Assembly (NCBI GenBank): GCA_023301395.1 | Contig: JALZUY010000214.1 | Coordinates: 1-5,502 of the forward strand | Reading direction: 5' to 3' | DNA: 5,502 bases | Source of the DNA: Nonlabens sp. | GTDB taxonomy: Bacteria > Bacteroidota > Bacteroidia > Flavobacteriales > Flavobacteriaceae | Shown here: piece by piece, positions 1 through 5,502 of the stretch | Layout: every line of letters starts with the position of its first letter | How positions within the stretch are numbered: the stretch's first letter is position 1 | Translations under genes and position numbers: made by a program | The notes under the pieces: model-generated | What the model was told of the DNA's origin: nothing | Seen by the model: the letters and a program-made list of their open reading frames with translations, nothing else | The model's database searches: none

Positions 1-1119
1 ATTCATCTAGAAAAAGAGGATTCGTTGACTGTCGTTTTAGGTAAGAATTATAATGAGTATGAGTTTTATTATGCCGGTAATCAAGGTGCTGTTAAGAATA
101 ATTATCTGTTAAATAGGCATCGTGCTTTAAATAAACTAGAAAGTGATTCACTTTTTATAAAGGCAGATAAAATAAGAGCAAGAGAAATGATACTTAGTAA
201 TAAGGAACGTTTTCTAATAGAGGCAAAATCACTCTCATTATCTGAACATTTTCTTAAGGATGAGAAACAATTCTGGAATTACTATTTGTCATATAATGAT
301 GTATTTCATGACGCTTTAAGATCTGAAAACACCGATATAACTGCACTAACTATAGACGATTTTCCTAAGATGAACTATGATGTGAGTAATCATCATTTCA
401 ATTATAGAAGATATTTAGATTTAAGCCTAGCTTATTATTACCATAAGGTTCTTTCATTAAATAACTACAAGGAAATGAAAGATGAAATTAAAAAGGTTGA
501 TTCTAGAACGTTAAGATGGATGTTAATTCAATTATTTGAAGATCAGGTTTTAAAAAGACATCCACGTAGTGATGATTTTATGCAGCTGGTAAGTCGTTTT
601 TCATATTCTCCATATCATTATAAAGATGCAAAAAGGATTTTCAATAAAAGAAAACGATTAGAAGTAGGTGATGTATTTCCTATTCCTAAGGTTACCGATT
701 TTTTTGATAAAGAAATTGAATTAGAAAAGGCAAAAGGTAGGAGCGCTTATATTTTAGTATATAATTCAACAGATAAGAATTTAGAAAGTAATTTTCTCAA
801 ATGGAATCAGTTTTATGTAACAAATAAAGGAGATCGCTCTCGATTCATAACCATAGGTTTAAATACAGATGAGGTTAAAGAGATTTTTAAAGATTTTTTC
901 TTGAGTTCACAAATTGCAGGTTCACATTTCCGCACTACTAACCTGGATTCAAATAGATTCATTGAAAAACTAGGAATGGGTTATGGTCCGTTCATAGTCG
1001 CCGTAGATGAGAATTGGAATATCCTTGATTTTGATGTAACATATTCTTTATTAAAATCTAATTTAACTCATCCTTTCCCATCCGTTGTATCTTGGAAACC
1101 GGAATTTAATAAGTATTAG
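1..1119 (+). CDS. TlpA-like thioredoxin-fold protein without cysteines (5' end missing)
   Basis: The reading frame is open from base 1 to the TAG at 1117-1119, giving 372 visible residues, so the true start lies upstream. The N-terminal piece (D-S-L-T-V-V-L, then F-Y-Y-A-G, then N-N-Y-L) resembles the end of the beta domain that precedes thioredoxin in many Bacteroidota TlpA/DUF4369-type envelope proteins. A charged, mostly helical linker of about 180 residues follows. From about base 658 the order is that of a TlpA/AhpC-like thioredoxin domain: a V-G-D-V-F-P-I-P opening, beta strand A-Y-I-L-V-Y, a helix, strand F-I-T-I-G-L-N, and G-P-F-I-V-A-V-D with the presumed cis-proline at 988-990. The slot where CxxC normally sits (760-789) reads Y-N-S-T-D-K-N-L-E-S, and the visible protein has no cysteine. 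A redox role is therefore unlikely; a structural or binding role in the periplasm is inference. Export cannot be checked because the N-terminus is absent. Family assignment is by motif order only. Confidence 0.72.
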   Translation: MHLEKEDSLTVVLGKNYNEYEFYYAGNQGAVKNNYLLNRHRALNKLESDSLFIKADKIRAREMILSNKERFLIEAKSLSLSEHFLKDEKQFWNYYLSYNDVFHDALRSENTDITALTIDDFPKMNYDVSNHHFNYRRYLDLSLAYYYHKVLSLNNYKEMKDEIKKVDSRTLRWMLIQLFEDQVLKRHPRSDDFMQLVSRFSYSPYHYKDAKRIFNKRKRLEVGDVFPIPKVTDFFDKEIELEKAKGRSAYILVYNSTDKNLESNFLKWNQFYVTNKGDRSRFITIGLNTDEVKEIFKDFFLSSQIAGSHFRTTNLDSNRFIEKLGMGYGPFIVAVDENWNILDFDVTYSLLKSNLTHPFPSVVSWKPEFNKY

Positions 1120-1133
1120 GTTTTGAAGTTTTA

Positions 1134-1149
1134 CGCTTTCGCGAAAGCG
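1134..1149. repeat. Perfect 16-bp palindrome, flavobacterial iterated type
   Basis: CGCTTTCGCGAAAGCG is identical to its reverse complement. Allowing one mismatched pair (A at 1133 against A at 1150), the symmetry extends over 1131-1152. It is GC-rich compared with the surrounding AT-rich DNA and starts 14 bases after the stop codon of the upstream gene. From memory, sequences of this form occur many times in intergenic regions of marine Flavobacteriaceae genomes; this window contains only one copy. Its function is unknown to me: a protein-binding site, a nucleoid mark or a small repeat element are all possible. It is not a good terminator because it leaves no loop and is followed by A residues rather than T. 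Confidence 0.7.
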
Positions 1150-1164
1150 AAATAATCAACAAAA

Positions 1165-1195
1165 AAAGAGGCTATGAACCATACATAACCTCTTT
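1165..1195. terminator. Bidirectional intrinsic terminator between convergent genes
   Basis: The arms AAAGAGG (1165-1171) and CCTCTTT (1189-1195) pair perfectly. After one C/A mismatch, TATG (1173-1176) pairs with CATA (1184-1187), closing a 7-base loop. On the minus strand the stem runs into an uninterrupted T tract, because the plus strand has seven A at 1161-1167. This makes a good terminator 27 bases past the stop of the large minus-strand gene. On the plus strand the stem ends in TTT followed by AGTTT, a weaker signal for the upstream gene. Position between two converging stops fits a shared terminator. Confidence 0.8.
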
Positions 1196-1222
1196 AGTTT
1201 GATATACAATTTGTTTTTTCTA

Positions 1223-4200
1223 TTATTTATAAGCTAGATATTGCTCTCTAGTTTCTATTACAGATTGAACAAAGGCTTTAAAGTCAGCGTAATCTGCTGC
1301 TTTAATTTCTTCTAAACTAGGTTTTGAAACTATTTCTACTTCAATTTTGTTAGGAGCGACCTCTTTATAAGTAATGCTATAACTGTGGTTTCTATAGCTT
1401 AGTTTCTTGCTTTCAGGAACTTCAATAAACTTTTTTCCATCTTCCAACTCTATGATAATTTTTTCAGTATAAGAATTTGTGTCTTCATAGTCGCGATAGA
1501 GTATATCATGTTTGCGATCATCTTCTTCAATGATACTTTGAGTATAAGGTACTGAGAATAATGGCAATTGGAAGGTTTTCATTTTACCTATTGAGCCTGG
1601 CTTAGATAATAGATTTAACTCAGTCTCTACTACAATTCCGTCTGATGTATGGTCGTAAGTAGCGTTTACAATTTTATTTACATCAAATTTTGCTGTAGAT
1701 CGATTCTCTAAGAAAGATTTAAGGTTGTCTTTTTTAAGCTCTTCATTTTCCTCATCGGCGAGACTACGTAAGTAAGAAGCGGTACTTGCTTTTACGTCTG
1801 TAGTAAGTGTAGCTTTGAACTCATCATCCTTAACTGTAATAATAGCTGTCGTGTTATATTGACTTAGAGCACTTGCAGCATTTTTAAGAATGAATAAATT
1901 ATTTGACGCATTAGCTTTATTCTCATAAGGTATTTCAAGACCTATGGCATGATTCAATGATCCAGGAATAGACTTGTATGGTAAATATTTATCAGTCAGT
2001 TCTAGAAACTGATCTTTTCCATCAATTTTAGTCTTAATAATACAGTGGTTGAAATCACGAGATGGCAGTTTTAATGCGTTCTCACCATAATCAGATGTAA
2101 GAATCAACACTAGATTAGCTTCTAGATCACTCATTGAGGCTAGTGTAACAAATAGGGTAGAGAAGTCCTTACAATCTCCTAGCTTTGACTTGATAGTCTT
2201 AGAAGGTTTTTGGGGAACATAACCACTTTGCTTAAAACTTACATAGCTATACGTAAACTCATCTGTAATGTAATCATAGATAGCTTTTGCTTTTTCATTA
2301 TCTGTTTTTCCTTGATGTCCATTGGGGAAAATGGCATTGTATGCCTCAGTTACTTCATCTTCAATTTCAATTTGACTGCGCACTAAATCGGAGTACCATT
2401 CTGAAATTACAGTCCAATCTTGTAATGTGCTGATGTGGATATGCTCTGACTGATCCACTAGATTTTTCATGTAATCCTCAGCAAGTTTAATAGCATCAAC
2501 ATTTTTCATGCTCCATTCATAGGTTTGCATGCCATCAGTCTTATACTTTTTAACTGGAATATCACCATTAACTACTTCGTGATACAGTGGTTTATCACTT
2601 TCATTGATCACTCTCAGGTGGTATTCTTTAATAGGATGATAGCCTCTAACATTATATACGTTATCATAATCTTTATAAAACCTACCGTAGGTATAATATT
2701 CAGTCTCATAGTCTAAATAAACAACATCACCTATTTCAAGATTGTTGAAAACCATGCTAGATTCACTGCGTTCTGCTGGTTCAATACTTTTATCCTTTTT
2801 TACAATCTCAGATTTGTTCACGACATAATTACCGCCTAGACCTAAGTCATATTCTTTTATCGATTCTATTCCATTTAAAGTTGTTACTTCATAAATCATC
2901 GTACCATGGTAGCGCACTCCACCACGACGATATAACATTAAGTTATTTTCTTCTAGTAAAATATTTAAACCATAGTTGTTCTCCATTTCACTATTACGAT
3001 TCTTTTCTATATACTTATAATGATCTTTGGTCTTGATTTTTTCCATAGGATCCGTGATCCCTTTTAAATCATATACTTTGCGACGTAATGATAAATCAGA
3101 TAGACTACGATCTAGTTTCTCTTCATACCATTTGATGGCTTCCTTTTTATTTTCAAGTTTTAAATAAGTATCTCCCATCAATGTACGCATTCTTAAAGCA
3201 TCGGGATAGTTTTTTAATCCTTGATTGATGAGGTCTAGAGATTTGTCGTATTTCTTATTTTCATTATAGACATAAACCATTCTTTGTAAATAGCTGTTGT
3301 AGAAATCGTACCTCATAAGATTTGTTGTGAGGATGTTCTCCCATTCCTCTTTACGATTTTCACGACTGTATATTCCAGATAGATTATTGACAATGTGCCA
3401 AGAGAAATACTTCTCATCAGTATCTGTTAAGATTTGCTCATAGCGTTTCTCGTCGTTTAATATAGAATTATAGAAACTTGCATAAGTGGAAACACCTTTG
3501 ATTGTCGTTCTTTCATCTTCAATAAGTCGATCCAGAATCTTTTCGGCTTCTTTTTCTTCTTCATTACGCAAGGCAATAAACAGATTACAAACTTCATCAA
3601 TAGTACTCATATTAGTAGCACCTTGAATTTCGGCTATTTTTTTTCTGAATTCTTGTTGATCTAGTTTCATTAATTTTTCAGTATCTGCAAACTCAAGAAT
3701 TAATGACTGATAGTATGTAGGGTCATTTTTCATTAAATTTTCCATGACCTTAACGGCCTCATCATCCTGTCCACTTTCTGAATATGCATTCATAAGCATG
3801 ATATTCAATAGAGAACTTTGAGGATATTTTTTTAGTTGCTCTTTAACCATAGGAATGGTTTCTTTGAATCGTGCGTTATGGTGTAAGCTGTGGAATAATC
3901 CATAAAAACTTAAAAAATCATTTGGATTATTTTTTAATTTATTTTTAAAAAAATTTTCCATAGGATGTGTGCGTGACATCGCATTCACACTAGATTCTGT
4001 TCCTTTTTTATAAGATTTATTACTTAAGTCATTACTTAGAGTTAATAGATTATTGTTAGTATCCATAAATCTAGCGATGTAGTATGGAGTGCCGCTAGAA
4101 GCACTTTTAATTAATAACCTATTTGATCCAGCATTCAATGTGACTTCTATTTGATGTGCGTCTAATTCAGTTCTTACATCTTCTTTATCTTCAAGAATTT

Positions 4201-4984
4201 CTACATCGTTAAGAAATACTTTTATAATTCCTCCACGTCCTAAATTCAATACAGCACGCTGTTCTTTATCCGACTGAATAAAAGTTTGCGCATAGTTGAT
4301 TTTATTTCCATACTCATCGTGATTTAGGAAATCTTTATATGGACTTAAAGGATTCTTAGGAGCAACGTACCAGTTTACAAAGCCATTACCATTAGTATCA
4401 AAACCTTTACTTGTAGTAGCTTCATTTTCTGGAGCATAAGTGATATTTAATCCACTATCATTGAGGTTTTCAAATGGACCTACTTTTTCCCAGTTATCAA
4501 TATTGCTTATTGATGCAACGTGTTGTTTTTGACCATCAAAATCTCTTACAGACTCAGCATGAATACTTTTCATGTAGGTATAGGCACTTTTTAAGCTAGC
4601 GTCTTTTAATTGTGGCGTTTGTATTTCTTTAAACCTTTTCAATTCCAGTGGTGAAAAACCTTGACTCTCATAATCAGAGAATAAAAAAGTTTCATGCCAT
4701 GATGCAAATAGATAAGGCTCAAAATTTGGTTTAGTTAATAAACCTTCTAAGTAATTGAATTCGTTTGCAATTTCTCCATTTTCTTTAAGTATTATTTGCT
4801 TTAAATAATAATCTTCTACTTTACTATCATCTAGTTTTTTAGATAATTTAAGAGCCTCAGATCTTTTATTGTTAAGTAATAAGTCGATAATCTTTTCTGA
4901 TTTTTGAGCACTTAACTGAATTGAAAACCCTAAAAAAAGTAAGATTATTAGTGATTTGAGTACAGGCACATTCTTTTCTTGCAT
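1223..4984 (-). CDS. Exported DUF3857 / transglutaminase-like domain protein with TPR-like repeats
   Basis: A complete 1253-residue protein, ATG at 4982-4984 and TAA at 1223-1225. Residues 1-26 form a Sec signal peptide (short charged start, hydrophobic 11-22, likely cleavage L-S-A|Q); there is no lipobox cysteine and no later membrane segment. Residues about 165-310 look like a jelly-roll module: W-E-K-V-G-P-F, then a G-G-I-I-K-V-F-L-N strand and G-S-N-R-L-L-I-K. Residues about 345-635 are TPR-like helical hairpins, clearest near 385-425 and 578-622. About 685-850 matches DUF3857, and about 860-1000 a transglutaminase-like core with G-D-C-K-D (Cys938) and F-N-H (His980). The third catalytic residue is unclear (Glu995 or Asp998 in L-E-L-T-D-K). 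Residues 1040-1215 are beta-rich, in the place of DUF3858. Cysteine-protease-like or transferase chemistry in the periplasm is possible, but the substrate is not known. The gene stands alone, convergent with one neighbour and divergent from the other. The start lacks a Shine-Dalgarno, as is common in this phylum, and is supported by the signal peptide directly after it. Confidence 0.9.
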   Translation of the reverse strand: MQEKNVPVLKSLIILLFLGFSIQLSAQKSEKIIDLLLNNKRSEALKLSKKLDDSKVEDYYLKQIILKENGEIANEFNYLEGLLTKPNFEPYLFASWHETFLFSDYESQGFSPLELKRFKEIQTPQLKDASLKSAYTYMKSIHAESVRDFDGQKQHVASISNIDNWEKVGPFENLNDSGLNITYAPENEATTSKGFDTNGNGFVNWYVAPKNPLSPYKDFLNHDEYGNKINYAQTFIQSDKEQRAVLNLGRGGIIKVFLNDVEILEDKEDVRTELDAHQIEVTLNAGSNRLLIKSASSGTPYYIARFMDTNNNLLTLSNDLSNKSYKKGTESSVNAMSRTHPMENFFKNKLKNNPNDFLSFYGLFHSLHHNARFKETIPMVKEQLKKYPQSSLLNIMLMNAYSESGQDDEAVKVMENLMKNDPTYYQSLILEFADTEKLMKLDQQEFRKKIAEIQGATNMSTIDEVCNLFIALRNEEEKEAEKILDRLIEDERTTIKGVSTYASFYNSILNDEKRYEQILTDTDEKYFSWHIVNNLSGIYSRENRKEEWENILTTNLMRYDFYNSYLQRMVYVYNENKKYDKSLDLINQGLKNYPDALRMRTLMGDTYLKLENKKEAIKWYEEKLDRSLSDLSLRRKVYDLKGITDPMEKIKTKDHYKYIEKNRNSEMENNYGLNILLEENNLMLYRRGGVRYHGTMIYEVTTLNGIESIKEYDLGLGGNYVVNKSEIVKKDKSIEPAERSESSMVFNNLEIGDVVYLDYETEYYTYGRFYKDYDNVYNVRGYHPIKEYHLRVINESDKPLYHEVVNGDIPVKKYKTDGMQTYEWSMKNVDAIKLAEDYMKNLVDQSEHIHISTLQDWTVISEWYSDLVRSQIEIEDEVTEAYNAIFPNGHQGKTDNEKAKAIYDYITDEFTYSYVSFKQSGYVPQKPSKTIKSKLGDCKDFSTLFVTLASMSDLEANLVLILTSDYGENALKLPSRDFNHCIIKTKIDGKDQFLELTDKYLPYKSIPGSLNHAIGLEIPYENKANASNNLFILKNAASALSQYNTTAIITVKDDEFKATLTTDVKASTASYLRSLADEENEELKKDNLKSFLENRSTAKFDVNKIVNATYDHTSDGIVVETELNLLSKPGSIGKMKTFQLPLFSVPYTQSIIEEDDRKHDILYRDYEDTNSYTEKIIIELEDGKKFIEVPESKKLSYRNHSYSITYKEVAPNKIEVEIVSKPSLEEIKAADYADFKAFVQSVIETREQYLAYK
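4907..4984 (-). other. Signal peptide coding segment of the DUF3857 protein
   Basis: Residues 1-26 carry Lys at positions 4 and 10, a hydrophobic core L-I-I-L-L-F-L-G-F, and the end Q-L-S-A before Gln27. This is a common flavobacterial signal peptidase I pattern (-1 Ala, glutamine at +1). It places the rest of the protein outside the cytoplasm and supports the chosen ATG. No cysteine follows, so lipid anchoring is not expected. Confidence 0.82.
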
Positions 4985-5036
4985 GCGATAATATTATTGG
5001 TTAATGAAGTTCACAATATAATTCATAGATGTTGTT

Positions 5037-5056
5037 TTTGAAAGACCTTTGAAAGA
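5037..5056. repeat. Short tandem-phase direct repeat in the divergent intergenic region
   Basis: TTTGAAAGA occurs at 5037-5045 and again at 5048-5056, an 11-base period close to one turn of the helix. It lies between the two divergent starts. Two sites on the same face of DNA could bind a regulator, but in DNA this AT-rich and in such a short stretch chance is a real alternative. Confidence 0.35.
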
Positions 5057-5057
5057 A

Positions 5058-5098
5058 GTTATTTACAAATAACGATAGAACTTGTTTAGGTTATTTAC
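5058..5098. promoter_or_regulatory. Inverted repeat plus repeated GTTATTTAC motif, possible operator
   Basis: GTTATTT (5058-5064) and AAATAAC (5067-5073) form a 16-base inverted repeat around a 2-base centre. The 9-mer GTTATTTAC at 5058-5066 recurs at 5090-5098, 32 bases on, about three helical turns. The second copy lies next to the probable promoter of the PhnA-family gene and about 25 bases before its ATG. The arrangement would suit a dimeric regulator of either divergent gene. No regulator gene is in the window and the role is inference. Confidence 0.35.
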
Positions 5099-5103
5099 CT
5101 TTA
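5096..5103 (+). promoter_or_regulatory. Weak candidate -7 promoter element for the PhnA-family gene
   Basis: TACCTTTA matches the Bacteroidota -7 consensus TAnnTTTG except at the last base and ends 19 bases before the ATG at 5123, which would give a very short leader. I see no TTG element at the expected distance upstream (around 5072-5077), so the assignment is weak. No comparable match was found for the divergent minus-strand gene. Confidence 0.2.
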
Positions 5104-5122
5104 CATTTCTTAAAAAACAAAC

Positions 5123-5502
5123 ATGTCAGATTTACTTAAACAATTAGAAGACCGATCAGGTAATACTTGTGAACTTTGTACTGCAACAGATTCATTAGAA
5201 CAAAAAGTAGGACTTGCTCTTTACGAGGTGGCGGATTCTCCAAAAAATGTAAAAGATATCAGTATTCTAGCATGTAATACTTGTAGAGAGCAACTGGAAG
5301 ATGATAGTAAGGTAGATGCAAATCACTGGCGTGCATTAAACGACTCTATGTGGAGTACAGTTCCTGCGGTTCAAGTTGTTGTTTATAGAATGTTAGATCA
5401 ATTAAAGAATGAAGGCTGGCCTAATGATCTTCTTGAAATGATGTACTTAGAAGATGAAACTAGAAACTGGGCAGAAGAAGGAATCCAGCGCGGTCCTCAA
5501 AT
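5123..5502 (+). CDS. PhnA (YjdM) family zinc-finger protein, 3' end missing
   Basis: The frame opens at ATG 5123-5125 and runs off the window after 126 complete codons. The start M-S-D-L-L-K-Q-L-E-D-R-S-G fits the N-terminus of the longer (roughly 190-residue, from memory) PhnA-type proteins, and no other in-frame ATG precedes Cys16. Two cysteine pairs, C16-E-L-C19 and C51-N-T-C54, should bind one zinc. They are followed by the family block D65-A-N-H-W-R-A-L-N-D-S-M-W-S-T-V-P-A-V-Q (65-84) and by G98-W-P-N-D-L-L-E-M-M-Y. The missing C-terminus should be the small beta domain that defines PhnA. Despite the name, the E. coli member is not known to be needed for phosphonate use, and the role is unresolved; it should not be confused with phosphonoacetate hydrolase, also called PhnA. 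The protein is probably cytoplasmic, as no signal peptide is seen. The leader is A-rich (AAAAAACAAAC before ATG) without a Shine-Dalgarno. Confidence 0.88.
   Translation, partial: MSDLLKQLEDRSGNTCELCTATDSLEQKVGLALYEVADSPKNVKDISILACNTCREQLEDDSKVDANHWRALNDSMWSTVPAVQVVVYRMLDQLKNEGWPNDLLEMMYLEDETRNWAEEGIQRGPQ

Noticed and set aside
25..27. TTG at 25 as start of the first gene
   Set aside because: The frame is open back to base 1 and the residues before it (E-K-E-D-S) continue the beta-domain pattern, so the gene is simply cut by the window edge.
1134..1149. Palindrome as terminator of the first gene
   Set aside because: A perfect palindrome leaves no loop bases and is followed by AAATAATC rather than a T tract; the hairpin at 1165-1195 is a better terminator.
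2525..2716. 63-codon plus-strand open frame
   Set aside because: It lies wholly inside the DUF3857 coding region on the opposite strand, its hydrophobic residues come from reading that gene backwards, and it has no family signal or own promoter.
3905..3960. Homopolymer-rich stretch as a possible frameshift site
   Set aside because: It has runs of A and T up to seven bases, but the frame continues through it and encodes plausible Asn/Lys/Phe-rich sequence before the TPR-like region, so there is no sign of a break.
5123..5502. Phosphonate degradation locus
   Set aside because: Only the family name suggests it. No C-P lyase, phosphonate transport or phosphonatase gene is in the window.
1..5502. 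Defence system, CRISPR array, mobile element or RNA gene
   Set aside because: No spaced repeats, transposase, integrase, terminal inverted repeats, tRNA or rRNA-like sequence was seen; almost all bases lie in three conserved-looking protein genes.

Overview
The window looks like ordinary chromosome from a marine-type member of the Flavobacteriaceae (Bacteroidota). The DNA is strongly AT-rich, the genes lack clear Shine-Dalgarno sequences, and the two envelope proteins belong to families typical of this phylum: a TlpA-like thioredoxin-fold protein and a large DUF3857/transglutaminase-like protein. A perfect 16-bp palindrome of a kind I recall as common in flavobacterial genomes supports this. 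The genus cannot be fixed from the sequence; Nonlabens or Dokdonia relatives are guesses.

Layout. Bases 1-1119 (+) hold the 3' part of a TlpA-like thioredoxin-fold protein that has no cysteine at all in the visible part, so it cannot be a normal disulfide oxidoreductase. Bases 1120-1222 separate it from the convergent next gene and hold the palindrome (1134-1149) and a bidirectional hairpin terminator (1165-1195). Bases 1223-4984 (-) encode one complete 1253-residue exported protein: signal peptide, jelly-roll-like module, TPR-like helical repeats, DUF3857, transglutaminase-like core with Cys938 and His980, and a C-terminal beta-rich domain. Bases 4985-5122 are a 138-bp divergent intergenic region with short repeats that could be regulatory. 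From 5123 to the window end (+) lies the first two thirds or so of a PhnA-family zinc-finger protein.

The three genes are not co-directional neighbours: the first two converge and the last two diverge. There is therefore no operon here and no sign that they form one pathway. I see no mobile element, CRISPR array, tRNA, rRNA or defence cassette. The most notable points are the cysteine-free thioredoxin fold, the uncertain catalytic acid in the transglutaminase-like core, the HNH-like treble-clef appearance of the PhnA N-terminus, and the repeats between the divergent genes. None is strong evidence for a new system.
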